From contig NZ_CP129019.1 in assembly GCF_020524355.2 (NCBI RefSeq), forward strand, positions 2,976,001 to 3,040,000: a stretch of 64,000 bases of DNA. Reading direction: 5' to 3'. A program made the translations under genes and the position numbers. This stretch comes from Mesobacillus subterraneus (lineage in GTDB: Bacteria > Bacillota > Bacilli > Bacillales > Cytobacillaceae). The first letter of the stretch is position 1. Each line of letters begins with the position of its first letter. Below the pieces are notes generated by a model, which saw only the letters and a list, made by a program, of their open reading frames with translations, had not been told where the DNA came from and made no database searches. This document shows positions 45,542-53,786 of the stretch, piece after piece.

Positions 45542-45725
45542 GGTCGAAATATTCGTATATGCGGGCGAAATTTTTATAGGCGCGGGAGTATTATTGATTA
45601 TAGTGGTTGAATTATTTTAAACAAGGGGGAGAATCTTTTAAAAATGTGGTTGAATTATTTAAACATGTGGGCGAATTATTGATTATGTGGTTGAAATATT
45701 TAAAAATGCGGGTGAATTATTGATT
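45542..45725. repeat. Intergenic repeat tract, ~21-bp period (GTGGTTGAATTATT phrase)
   Basis: GG(T/G)(T/C)GAA followed by an AT stretch recurs at 45542, 45564, 45585, 45605, 45628, 45648, 45669, 45689 and 45710, mean spacing 21.0. The last four units are the most regular, alternating GTGGTTGAA and GTGGGCGAA types. The gap 45386-45849 otherwise holds the azlCD promoter candidate and a small hairpin (GTTGAG/CTCAAC, 45778-45793). Confidence 0.8.
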
Positions 45726-45825
45726 AAACCATTAATCGCAACGCAAAATTGATAGATAACATGAAATATATGCGGCAGTTGAGGTCCCTCAACTCCGGTG
45801 GAAAAACGAATGGAATTACGCAAAA

Positions 45826-45845
45826 AACACGTCCTCTGCCGTGTT
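45826..45845 (-). terminator. Intrinsic terminator of the crotonase gene
   Basis: AACACG/CGTGTT stem with an 8-base loop and TTTT on the minus strand, starting five bases after the stop codon. Confidence 0.7.
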
Positions 45846-45849
45846 CTAA

Positions 45850-46626
45850 TTACTTTCCTTTAAAATTTGGCTTCCGTTTCTCACTGAAGGCTGCCAGCGC
45901 TTCAAGACGGTCTTCTGTCGGGATTGTGACTTCGTATGCTTTGCGCTCAATTTGCAGTCCTGTCTGCAAGTCTGCGTTCATCCCCTGCTTGACGGCGTAC
46001 TTTGCCTGCTGAAGGGCAACCGGACCATTTGCCAGCATCATGTCAGCAAATTTCATGCACTCATCAAGCAAGCTTTCTTTTTTTACGACAGCTGTGACAA
46101 GTCCATAGTCAAGCGCTTCCTCAGCTTTCAGCCGGCGTGCTGTCAAAATCAGTTCAAGTGCTTTTGCTTGTCCGATCAACCTTGGCAGCCGCTGTGTGCC
46201 GCCAGCTCCCGGGATAATCGCCAGGCTTGTTTCGGTCAATCCCATCTTTGTTCCTGATGCAGCAACTCGGAAATCACATGCAAGGGCGAGCTCCATGCCG
46301 CCTCCAAAGGCAAATCCATTGATGGCAGCGATCGTAGGCTGTGGAAGCTGGTCAACCATTGTGAAGACCTCGCCGATTTTGTATATGTTCCGCTTTACGT
46401 CCGCTTCAGACAAAGTTCGCCGCTCCTTTAAATCAGCCCCGACACTGAATGCCTTTTCACCAGCTCCAATAAAAATAACGACCCTGGCTTCACGGTTTGA
46501 CCTGAGTTCTTCAATGACTTGCTGTAATTCTCCCAGCGTTTCATAATTAAAAGCATTTAATGAGTCGGGACGATTCAGCGTGATAATGACCATATGTCCC
46601 TCTAGTTGTAAATTGATGTTCCCCAT
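45850..46626 (-). CDS. Enoyl-CoA hydratase (crotonase family)
   Basis: 258 residues. The oxyanion-hole segments AFSVGADLKE and NGFAFGGGMELALACD, and both catalytic glutamates, E112 (GGGME) and E132 (LTETSLAIIPGAGGTQRLPR), are present, so a hydratase rather than an isomerase or decarboxylase is likely. It hydrates trans-2-enoyl-CoA in fatty-acid or branched-chain acid breakdown. ATG 46626 (MGNINLQ) follows AAGGAG at nine bases; the longer form lacks a site. Sits 97 bases after lcfB but behind a terminator, so it has separate transcription. Confidence 0.9.
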   Translation of the reverse strand: MGNINLQLEGHMVIITLNRPDSLNAFNYETLGELQQVIEELRSNREARVVIFIGAGEKAFSVGADLKERRTLSEADVKRNIYKIGEVFTMVDQLPQPTIAAINGFAFGGGMELALACDFRVAASGTKMGLTETSLAIIPGAGGTQRLPRLIGQAKALELILTARRLKAEEALDYGLVTAVVKKESLLDECMKFADMMLANGPVALQQAKYAVKQGMNADLQTGLQIERKAYEVTIPTEDRLEALAAFSEKRKPNFKGK

Positions 46627-46692
46627 ACTGATCAACTCCTTCTTCAATCACATTCTAGTCAAATGGGTAAAAATCCTTCCATTTACAGAAAA

Positions 46693-46718
46693 AGAGGCAG
46701 GCACGGGCGCCTGCCTCT
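46693..46718 (-). terminator. Intrinsic terminator of lcfB
   Basis: Perfect 10-bp stem AGAGGCAGGC/GCCTGCCTCT with a 6-base loop and TTTTT on the minus strand. Confidence 0.9.
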
Positions 46719-46723
46719 CTTCA

Positions 46724-48286
46724 TTAAGATGATTGTCCTTGTAACACCTGATTCTTCAACGCTCTTCTTAAAATTTTTCCAGTTGTATTTTTCGGAAGTT
46801 CTTCGAGAAACTCAATCGCGCTTGGCACCTTGTATTTTGCCATGTGTTCCCGGCAATAGTCGAGCAGCTGCTCTTCCGTCAGTTCTGGATTCTTGCTGAC
46901 GACATAGCATCTTACTGCTTCACCGAAGTTCGGATCTGGAACTCCGAGGACGGCCACCTCTACTACATCAGGGTGGTTATATAATACTTCTTCGACTTCA
47001 CGAGGATAAACATTGTATCCACCTACCAGGATCAGGTCCTTTTTGCGGTCTACAATATAGAAATAGCCTTCATCATCCATGCGTGCTAGATCTCCCGTAT
47101 ACAGCCACCCATCCTTGATTGTGGCAGCTGTTTCTTCCGGCATCTTATAATAGCCTGCCATAACATTCGGACCGCGGACGATCAATTCGCCAACTTCACC
47201 AGGAGCTACTTCATCTCCCAATTCATTGACAACCTTGTTTTCAACATTCACGATTGAAGACCCGATTGAACCAGCCTTGCGTGGACGGTCAAGTGGATTG
47301 AAGCATGTGACTGGTGAAGCCTCCGACAAACCGTATCCCTCTGAGACCATAACATTGAACTTACGCTCAAAATTTTGAAGCAGCGCAACCGGAAGCGATG
47401 CACCGCCAGAAATGCATAGACGCAATGATTTCAGGTCTTCAGGGTTTCCATCTGGATATTGGAAAAGGAAATTGTACATTGTCGGCACCCCTGCAAATAC
47501 AGTAGCTTCGTACTCCCTGGCAATCCGAAATACTTCCGCCGGGCTGAATTTAGGAACAATCAGCAGTGTTCCGCCATTCATCAACGGCGCATTGAGGGCA
47601 ACTGTCAAACAGAAGACATGGAACATCGGCAAGGCCGTGATTACCTTATCATCTTCATTCATTTTAAGGTAATCGCTTACATCTTTTGCATTGCTGTAGA
47701 GATTTTTGTGTGTAAGCATCGCCCCTTTAGGCTTGCCTGTTGTTCCAGACGTATAAAGAATGATCGCTACATCATCATCGTTCAGCTCAGGATCCTTGAA
47801 TCCAAGATCTCCGGAACCAACCACATGTGTAAACGGTTTCAACTTTGAACCTAAAGAAAGCTGGGACATTGCCTCTTCAGACATCTGGCTCTGGCCTGTC
47901 TCGGCGATGACGAAATGTTCGACCTTTGGCAGATGGTGATGCATTTTTTCTGCGAGCGGCAGCATGAGATCAAGCCCAACGACAAGCTTTACATCGCCGT
48001 TATTCAGGATATATCCGATTTCATCTGCTGTGTAAATTGGATTGATGGGAATGACTGTTGCACCGAGTCTAAGCGCTCCGTACAAACCGATGACAAAATG
48101 TGGAGAGTTTCCAAGCAACAATGCGACATGATCGCCTTTTTTTACCCCTAATTTCTCAAGTCCAGAAGCAAACTTTGTTACTGTAGCATCTAGCTCTGCA
48201 TAAGTGCTTGCTTTGTCCATGAAAAAATATGCCGGCTTATCGCCCAGCATTGAGGCAGTGTGATGAAGCTGTGATGAAAGATTCAT
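46724..48286 (-). CDS. lcfB: Long-chain fatty-acid-CoA ligase LcfB (YhfL)
   Basis: 520 residues from [20 protein letters not shown]. Phosphate loop [49 protein letters not shown] and [11 protein letters not shown] are intact. It matches B. subtilis YhfL/LcfB in sequence feel and in location near lplJ and yhfI. Converts free long-chain fatty acids to acyl-CoA for beta-oxidation. A longer in-frame ATG at 48493 would add 69 residues translated from repeat copy C and is rejected; ATG 48286 follows a GGGGGAAGGGAG stretch. Confidence 0.92.
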   Translation of the reverse strand: MNLSSQLHHTASMLGDKPAYFFMDKASTYAELDATVTKFASGLEKLGVKKGDHVALLLGNSPHFVIGLYGALRLGATVIPINPIYTADEIGYILNNGDVKLVVGLDLMLPLAEKMHHHLPKVEHFVIAETGQSQMSEEAMSQLSLGSKLKPFTHVVGSGDLGFKDPELNDDDVAIILYTSGTTGKPKGAMLTHKNLYSNAKDVSDYLKMNEDDKVITALPMFHVFCLTVALNAPLMNGGTLLIVPKFSPAEVFRIAREYEATVFAGVPTMYNFLFQYPDGNPEDLKSLRLCISGGASLPVALLQNFERKFNVMVSEGYGLSEASPVTCFNPLDRPRKAGSIGSSIVNVENKVVNELGDEVAPGEVGELIVRGPNVMAGYYKMPEETAATIKDGWLYTGDLARMDDEGYFYIVDRKKDLILVGGYNVYPREVEEVLYNHPDVVEVAVLGVPDPNFGEAVRCYVVSKNPELTEEQLLDYCREHMAKYKVPSAIEFLEELPKNTTGKILRRALKNQVLQGQSS

Positions 48287-48424
48287 TAACTCCCTTCCCC
48301 CTTTGCGGTGACAAGAATCACCAAACTTTGTAAAAAGTTTTCTAAATATATTATATTGAAAGAAAATTATGGATTCAAGGAAAATATGTCGAAATGTTAA
48401 CAATTTTACTTTCGATATAAGAAA

Positions 48425-48544
48425 AGCGCAAGCGCCTCGTTCAGCCCGACAAGCGCTGCAGGGTCTGACAGTGAAGTCGTTCTTTGACTTCATTGGCAGG
48501 ACCGAAGCGAGGCGAGGCGAGGGGCGAGGCGCTGGAGCTGGACA
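48425..48544 (+). repeat. Dispersed structured repeat element, copy C (short form)
   Basis: About 120 bases with the same opening (GCGCAAGCGCCTCG), central TGAAGTC/GACTTCA hairpin and closing GGCGCTGGAGCTGGACA as copies A, B and D. The 3' part carries a local GCGAGGCGAGG expansion. It lies between lplJ and lcfB; the 335-base gap holds no gene. Confidence 0.85.
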
Positions 48545-48589
48545 CTAATCTAAGTACAAAAATTTTATGCTTTTTTATTCATAAATAAA

Positions 48590-48614
48590 AACGCGGTGTC
48601 ATCAACACCGCGTT
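48590..48614 (-). terminator. Intrinsic terminator of lplJ
   Basis: Perfect 10-bp stem AACGCGGTGT/ACACCGCGTT with a 5-base loop and TTTTT on the minus strand, eight bases past the stop. Confidence 0.9.
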
Positions 48615-48621
48615 CGGTAAG

Positions 48622-49611
48622 TTAGTAGATTAAATTAATGAAATCTTCTTTAGAAATATTTCCAAAATAATGTTTGATCTCCACATCTTCTAATGCACCG
48701 GCAATCTGGGACTTCTCATATTTGATGCCTGTCAGCTTGTCCTCGATTTCGGTGACATCGCCTACTCCGAAGAAATCCCCATAGATTTTGCAGTTTTCGA
48801 TGATTCCCTTATTGACCTCAAAGCGAACATCAATTTGCCCGACTGGGAACCGGTGTGAGTGTTGCAGATTGAATTTAGGCGACTTTCCATAGTTCCAGTC
48901 CCAATTCTGGTATCTTTCCTTTGAAAGCTCATGGATTTTTTCCCAGTCCTGCTCTGTTAAGACATACTCAGGAATATCTTCGAGTCCCTCAAAGATATTT
49001 TTCAACAACAGCGAACGGAATTGCTCGATTGTCACTTTTTCTGAGAGAAACTCGGAGATATTCGCCACTCGACTGCGGATTGATTTAATGCCTTTAGATT
49101 CTATCTTGTCTTTTTTAACATTAAGCGCAGAAACAACGCTCTCGATTTCTGAATCAAACAATAAGGTACCATGGCTGAACATCCGCCCTCTTGTCGAAAA
49201 TTGAGCGTTTCCGGATATCTTCCTGCCTTCTGCAAGCAGGTCATTCCTGCCGCTTAACTCCGCATTGACTCCGAGCTTCCTTAAGGCGTTTACGACTGGC
49301 TCGGTAAATTTCCTGAAATTATGGAAGCTTTCTCCGTCGTCCTTCGTGATGAAGCTGAAATTCAAATTACCAAGGTCATGATATACTGCTCCGCCACCTG
49401 ATAATCGTCGGACGACATGGATGCCATTGTTTTCGACATATTCAGTATTGATTTCTTCAATTGTATTCTGGTTTTTGCCAATGATGATGGATGGTTCGTT
49501 TATATAAAAAAGCAAGTATGTTTCATTAATATCCAGGTTCTTCAAGGCATATTCTTCGATTGCCAGATTAATCCTAGGGTCAGTGATTCCTTTGTTGTCA
49601 ATAAATAACAT
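48622..49611 (-). CDS. lplJ: Lipoate-protein ligase LplJ
   Basis: 329 residues. RRLSGGGAVYHDLGNLNFSF at 68-87 is the lipoyl-AMP-binding signature; GRNDLLAEGRKISGNAQ with its catalytic lysine follows near 123-139. The C-terminal ~80 residues form the accessory domain of LplA-type ligases. It attaches free lipoic acid to the E2 subunits of 2-oxo acid dehydrogenases and to GcvH. Located next to yhfI and lcfB as in B. subtilis. It follows yhfI by 14 bases, so the two are probably co-transcribed. Confidence 0.95.
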   Translation of the reverse strand: MLFIDNKGITDPRINLAIEEYALKNLDINETYLLFYINEPSIIIGKNQNTIEEINTEYVENNGIHVVRRLSGGGAVYHDLGNLNFSFITKDDGESFHNFRKFTEPVVNALRKLGVNAELSGRNDLLAEGRKISGNAQFSTRGRMFSHGTLLFDSEIESVVSALNVKKDKIESKGIKSIRSRVANISEFLSEKVTIEQFRSLLLKNIFEGLEDIPEYVLTEQDWEKIHELSKERYQNWDWNYGKSPKFNLQHSHRFPVGQIDVRFEVNKGIIENCKIYGDFFGVGDVTEIEDKLTGIKYEKSQIAGALEDVEIKHYFGNISKEDFINLIY

Positions 49612-49625
49612 GATTGACTCTCCTT

Positions 49626-50366
49626 TTATAGGGTTATTTCGAGGCCTAGGCCTTCCCTCGCAAGGGTAATACGGCCATTGAATACTGTTGAAGCTTCCGA
49701 AACAAGCTGATCAATCTCCCCGTAATGCGGCAGATGGGTCAAGACTAGCTGTTTCACTCCCGCGCCGTCAGCAAGCCTCCCGTTATCGAAGCTATTCATA
49801 TGTCCTGCACCTTTGCCATCCTGGTTACCATAAAAGTTGCATTCTGAAAGCAATAGGTCAACTTCTGAGGCAAAAGAGATGTACTCTTCCTTAAAAGAAG
49901 TATCGGCAGTATACACCAGTGACTTGCCGCCTGCTTCAATTCGCATTGCATAGCAAGGAACTGGATGAACCGCAGGGAGGAATGAGATCGTGAATGGCCC
50001 CACCTTTAGCTCTTTAGCCGGATCATAGGCGACTCCTTTTGTAATGTTTTTATATGTAAGCTTTGCAAACTCCTGTTTGTCCTCTGCATGTCCGTAAATC
50101 GGAAGCTGGGACGACTTTTTGCCCAAAAATCCCTGTATTAGCCTGGCATGTTGTAATACTCCAATATCCGCGACATGGTCAGGATGGTAATGTGACAGCA
50201 CCAGGGCATCCAGCTCTTCTGGCTGGACGAAATTTTGGAGTTTCGCAAGTACCCCGCTGCCAAAATCTATCATTAGCTTAAATCCTTCATGTTCTAATAA
50301 ATATCCTGTGCTGGCCTCGTTGACTTTCGGGTAGCCGCCCCAGAATCCTACTACTCTCAGCTTCAA
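49626..50366 (-). CDS. yhfI: Metallo-beta-lactamase-fold hydrolase YhfI
   Basis: 246 residues. The zinc-binding motif LSHYHPDH supplies H59, H61, D63 and H64; further ligands are in AVHPVPCYAMR (~143), VYTADTSFKEE and LTHLPHYGE. Fold and length match RNase Z-like YhfI proteins. Substrate not known; probably a phosphodiester or lactone. TTG 50366 (MKLRVVGFWGGYP) is preceded by GGAGGGG, and the family begins MKL; the upstream ATG would add 18 unrelated residues. First gene of a probable yhfI-lplJ pair. Confidence 0.88.
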   Translation of the reverse strand: MKLRVVGFWGGYPKVNEASTGYLLEHEGFKLMIDFGSGVLAKLQNFVQPEELDALVLSHYHPDHVADIGVLQHARLIQGFLGKKSSQLPIYGHAEDKQEFAKLTYKNITKGVAYDPAKELKVGPFTISFLPAVHPVPCYAMRIEAGGKSLVYTADTSFKEEYISFASEVDLLLSECNFYGNQDGKGAGHMNSFDNGRLADGAGVKQLVLTHLPHYGEIDQLVSEASTVFNGRITLAREGLGLEITL

Positions 50367-50471
50367 GGTTCCCCCTCCTATTATCACACTTTTTCTTTCA
50401 CTATACTTCATTTTGCCCATTTTTTCACTTGAACAACATTTTCAGAAAATTATGATTGACGCTGCTCACTC

Positions 50472-50480
50472 TGTTATAAT
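50472..50480 (+). promoter_or_regulatory. Extended -10 promoter of yhfH
   Basis: TGTTATAAT combines a perfect -10 (50475-50480) with the TGn extension. The best -35-like hexamer at 17-base spacing is weak; TTGACG at 50456 is too close to serve. Confidence 0.5.
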
Positions 50481-50537
50481 ACAATAAATTAAATACTATA
50501 ACTGTATCAAAACAAGAACTGAATTGGAGGGAACAGC

Positions 50538-50672
50538 ATGATTGAAAATGTCGTAGAATTCTTTCGCAATTTACCATCAAAGCAATGCTCAGAGTGTGGA
50601 GAAGTAATTAATGAACAACATGAGTGCTATGGAAATAAGTGCGATGGATGCATGGACCCTGGTAAACTATAA
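50538..50672 (+). CDS. yhfH: YhfH-like mini zinc-ribbon protein
   Basis: 44 residues starting MIENVVEFFRNLPSKQCSEC, with two Cys pairs (CSEC and CDGC) separated by ~20 residues, which should bind one zinc. The family of ~45-residue YhfH proteins occurs beside yhfI in Bacillus, and here too it is divergent from yhfI. TTGGAGGG precedes the ATG with good spacing. Function unknown. Confidence 0.82.
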   Translation: MIENVVEFFRNLPSKQCSECGEVINEQHECYGNKCDGCMDPGKL

Positions 50673-50749
50673 AGCTTGTATCGTTTCCTTCCCCGGTTTT
50701 CCGGGTGTAATATCAATCCCTTTCCCGCAGTGATAAAACTGCACGTAAA

Positions 50750-50788
50750 AAGCCAGCTCGTTTTATATAAACGGCTGGCTTCTTTTTT
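50750..50788. terminator. Bidirectional terminator between yhfH and yhgE
   Basis: AGCCAGC (50751-50757) pairs with GCTGGCT (50774-50780); CGTTT/AAACG extends the stem inward. TTTTTTT follows on the plus strand and TTTTT on the minus strand, serving two convergent genes. Confidence 0.82.
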
Positions 50789-50791
50789 TGC

Positions 50792-53008
50792 TTATTTAAC
50801 TAACATTGCGAATTTCCTTTTAAACATCCAGTGGAAGTATACGCCTGTACCTGCTGCGAGCAGTAAGAAATAAATGGCAAGTATTCCTGCATTTTGCCAC
50901 ATAAAACCAAAATCCCCGCTCGAGATGACAGCCTTGAATCCATGCACTGTATATGTCATTGGCAATAATGCATTGAACTTTTGCAAAAATCCTGGAATCA
51001 ATTCCAATGGGAAAGTTCCTGCGCTTGTCGTAAGCTGAAGGATCAAGATGACGATAGCAACAAACCGTCCCGGATCTCCCATCAATGTAACTAGGAACTG
51101 AATCAATACAATAAATGTCAGACTTGTGATAATGGAGAAAGTCAGGAATAGCGGAATGCTTTCCACGTTTAAACCTAACCCGAAAAGTAAGATGACATCC
51201 GCTGCAAGTGCCTGCAGTACCCCGATTCCTGCCAATATGCCGAATTTGCTGAAGAACCAGCTTGCCCCGCTCGAAGGAACACCTGCTGGTTCCCTTAACG
51301 GGAAGACAATTGAAAGCAGCAAAGCGCCTACAAACAAGCCTAAAGATAAAAAGTATGGCGCAAAACCTGTTCCATAGTTTGGTACCGATTTGATTGTTTC
51401 ACTTTCTAGCTTCACAGGTGCCGCCACCATGTTATAGGTATCCTGGCTAGGGTTGATTTTTGCTTCTTCCGCTCCATCCTTAAGCTTTACAGTAAGCTCT
51501 GATGTCCCATCTGCTACCTTGGAGTTGCCTTCAGACAATTCTCCGGCACCAGATGCCAGTTTGTCAGTTCCGTCCTTCATGGCTGCAGAACCAGCTGCCA
51601 GCTGATCCATTCCTCCCACAAGTTTAGAACTGCCATTCGCCAACTCAACAGAACCCGCTTTTGCCTCACTCAGCTTGTCACCGAACAGCTGGAGACCCGA
51701 ATGGAACTCTTCTTGTCCTGCTGCCAGCTTTGCAGCACCTGTTTCAAGTTGTCCGCTGCCAGATGCGATTTGAGACATTCCCGCTTGCAGCTGACCTTGA
51801 CCGGCTATGACTTCATTTAAGCCGGCTGATATTTTCTCTGATCCTGCAGCCAGTTCACCTGCTGAGCTTGAGAGCCGAGCAGTTCCCTGTTCAAGAGTGG
51901 CACTGCCTTCTTCCAATTGTTTAAGCGCATCGGCTAGCTTTTGAAAAGAAGCAAGCTCATTTTGTTTAGAAGAATCTGCTGATAGTGCAGGCGCCATCGC
52001 CTCCATTTGTCTTTGCAGCTCTTGAATGCCAGCATGAAGTTGAGATGCTCCACCGGCCGCATTATCAGCCCCATTTTTCCAAACTTTCAGGTTCTGGCTG
52101 AGATTTTCAGATCCTTGTTCAAGTTGTTTTGTACCATCAATCATTGCTGGAATCTTGCTGTTCGCTTGATCTATACCTGCTTTTATTTCCGAAGCTCCTG
52201 AAAGTAAATCTTCCTGGCCTGTCAAAAGTTGACCCGAAGCATCTTCCAGCTTGGTTTCTCCTTCCTCCAATTGGCCCATTCCGCTGGCTAACTTTCCTGC
52301 TCCATTTGCAAGCTCTTTTGTTCCGTAATTAGCAGAATTCATCCCCTGGTTGAATTCAATCGATTTGCTCGCGAGAACGGACAGGTTATCATAAAGCTGC
52401 TGGCTTCCATCTTTTAGCTTAACCGCACCATCATTCAGATCCGCCGCTCCGTCACTCGCTTTGCCAAGGCCATCTGCCAATTCACCGATCTTCTCAAACA
52501 TGGTTTCAGCATAAGTTTCAGAAACCTTCTCAGAGACGGAAGCTTTTATTCTTTCAGCTGCTGTTTCACCAATCTGAGCTGATAAGAAATTGAAACTTTC
52601 ATTAGGCATATAAACAAGTTCAAGCTTTTTTGGATGCTCATCCATTAAGGTTGTTGCATTCTCAGAAAAGTCTTTCGGAATTTTGATCAGCATATAATAT
52701 TTTTGCTGTTGCAGACCTTTTATCCCTTTTTCTTCGGACACAAATTCAAAACCGAAGTCCTGGTTCTCTTTTAATTTTCCAACTAAATCATCCCCGAGCT
52801 CCAGCTTCTTTCCGTCAATCGTTGAACCTGAATCTCCATTGACAACTGCTACAGGCAAATCTGTCAGATGTTCATATGGATCCCAGAATGCCCACAAAAA
52901 CATCCCACTGTACAGGACTGGGATAAACAGGACGGCGATGATTGGTATAAGAAGCTTTTTATTTCGGAAAATAGCAAGCAATTCTTGAGTAAATAATCTA
53001 TTTTTCAT
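50792..53008 (-). CDS. yhgE: YhgE/Pip-family membrane protein
   Basis: 738 residues. One membrane helix near residues 21-43 (LIPIIAVLFIPVLYSGMFLWAF), then a soluble N-terminal domain, a long stalk (residues ~180-500) of short repeats of the form L..G...L..G...L, and five or so C-terminal helices from ~540. This matches the YhgE/phage-infection-protein family and its position beside yhgD. Members are related to ABC-2-type membrane domains; the natural function is uncertain. ATG 53008 follows AGGAGG at five bases. A 23-bp palindrome lies just upstream (53032-53054) and is shared with yhgD. Confidence 0.88.
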   Translation of the reverse strand: MKNRLFTQELLAIFRNKKLLIPIIAVLFIPVLYSGMFLWAFWDPYEHLTDLPVAVVNGDSGSTIDGKKLELGDDLVGKLKENQDFGFEFVSEEKGIKGLQQQKYYMLIKIPKDFSENATTLMDEHPKKLELVYMPNESFNFLSAQIGETAAERIKASVSEKVSETYAETMFEKIGELADGLGKASDGAADLNDGAVKLKDGSQQLYDNLSVLASKSIEFNQGMNSANYGTKELANGAGKLASGMGQLEEGETKLEDASGQLLTGQEDLLSGASEIKAGIDQANSKIPAMIDGTKQLEQGSENLSQNLKVWKNGADNAAGGASQLHAGIQELQRQMEAMAPALSADSSKQNELASFQKLADALKQLEEGSATLEQGTARLSSSAGELAAGSEKISAGLNEVIAGQGQLQAGMSQIASGSGQLETGAAKLAAGQEEFHSGLQLFGDKLSEAKAGSVELANGSSKLVGGMDQLAAGSAAMKDGTDKLASGAGELSEGNSKVADGTSELTVKLKDGAEEAKINPSQDTYNMVAAPVKLESETIKSVPNYGTGFAPYFLSLGLFVGALLLSIVFPLREPAGVPSSGASWFFSKFGILAGIGVLQALAADVILLFGLGLNVESIPLFLTFSIITSLTFIVLIQFLVTLMGDPGRFVAIVILILQLTTSAGTFPLELIPGFLQKFNALLPMTYTVHGFKAVISSGDFGFMWQNAGILAIYFLLLAAGTGVYFHWMFKRKFAMLVK

Positions 53009-53031
53009 GTTGTCCTCCTCGTTGTAAATAA

Positions 53032-53054
53032 TGACCATTTTGTTCATTTAGTCA
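53032..53054. promoter_or_regulatory. Probable YhgD operator in front of yhgE
   Basis: A 23-bp element; its reverse complement starts TGACTAAATGA and ends AAAATGGTCA. It differs at only four positions from the site at 53672-53694 and carries inverted TGAC/GTCA ends. It lies ~24-46 bases upstream of the yhgE start. Confidence 0.65.
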
Positions 53055-53080
53055 ATTTTAAGCTAGAAATAAGGATTATC

Positions 53081-53653
53081 TTATTGAGACAATCCTCTGA
53101 AAATATAGAACTCAAATAACTCTGAGATTTTTTCTTTTTCAAGTGGCTCGTTCTTTTTTTCCCAATCAAAGATTAGCGCAATATAAAGCTTCATCATGAT
53201 GAAAGCAGTAATCTCAGGATCACATTCCTTAATTTCACCTTTTTCGACTGCTTGGATTACTCTCTCTTTAATCGAGCTCAGGATAGCAGATTCTAATTTA
53301 TCCATAACCTCCAGAACGGCTGGTGTTCCTATATCACGTGCTTCCTGCGAAAGCTTTATGGTTAGCTGGTGTCTTTTACGAAACTCCAGCAGCCGATACA
53401 AAGCTCTATGAACATTTTCATAAAAAGAATCTGCAGGATTTACTGCCTCATTTGCGACTACTTTCATTTCTTTGATCAGACTGTTAATGATTTCATCGAA
53501 AAGCTGTTCTTTATTTTTGAAAAAGGTATAGATTGTCCCTTTACCAACGTTCGCCAGCTTTGCCACCTGATCAATCGTAGTTGCCTTATATCCATATAGC
53601 GAAAAAGAGTTGGTGGCGGCATCAATAATCTGCTGTCTTCGGTCCATTGCCAT
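53081..53653 (-). CDS. yhgD: TetR-family repressor YhgD
   Basis: 190 residues. The N-terminal helix-turn-helix reads FSLYGYKATTIDQVAKLANV, then GKGTIYTFFKNKEQLFDEI, standard for TetR proteins. The C-terminal ligand domain has no recognisable pocket. Genes yhgD-yhgE are transcribed in the same direction, as in B. subtilis; near-identical palindromes precede both genes, so YhgD probably represses itself and yhgE. ATG 53653 has AGGAGG five bases upstream. Confidence 0.88.
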   Translation of the reverse strand: MAMDRRQQIIDAATNSFSLYGYKATTIDQVAKLANVGKGTIYTFFKNKEQLFDEIINSLIKEMKVVANEAVNPADSFYENVHRALYRLLEFRKRHQLTIKLSQEARDIGTPAVLEVMDKLESAILSSIKERVIQAVEKGEIKECDPEITAFIMMKLYIALIFDWEKKNEPLEKEKISELFEFYIFRGLSQ

Positions 53654-53671
53654 AATAACCTCCTTATAAAA

Positions 53672-53694
53672 TGACCAAATGAGTAAAACGGTCA
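53672..53694. promoter_or_regulatory. Probable YhgD operator in front of yhgD
   Basis: A 23-bp palindrome with ends TGACC and GGTCA and core AAATGAGTAAAAC. It is nearly the same sequence as the reverse complement of the element at 53032-53054 and begins 19 bases upstream of the yhgD start codon. Confidence 0.7.
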
Positions 53695-53762
53695 GTATGT
53701 CAGAAAATAACTTATCACATATTTTACACTATAGCAAGCGTGTATGCTGTGAAAACCAAAAT

Positions 53763-53786
53763 AAAAAACCCTAAAAGGGTTTTTTA
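53763..53786 (-). terminator. Intrinsic terminator of the hem operon
   Basis: AACCCT/AGGGTT stem extended by A/T pairs, 3-base loop, TTTTTT on the minus strand; abuts the hemY stop codon. Confidence 0.8.

Noticed and set aside
48287..48493. 69-residue N-terminal extension of LcfB
   Set aside because: The extension is encoded by repeat copy C and AT-rich leader. The family start MNLSS with a ribosome-binding site lies at 48286.
50456..50480. TTGACG/TATAAT as a standard promoter for yhfH
   Set aside because: The spacing is only 13 bases. The extended -10 explanation fits better.
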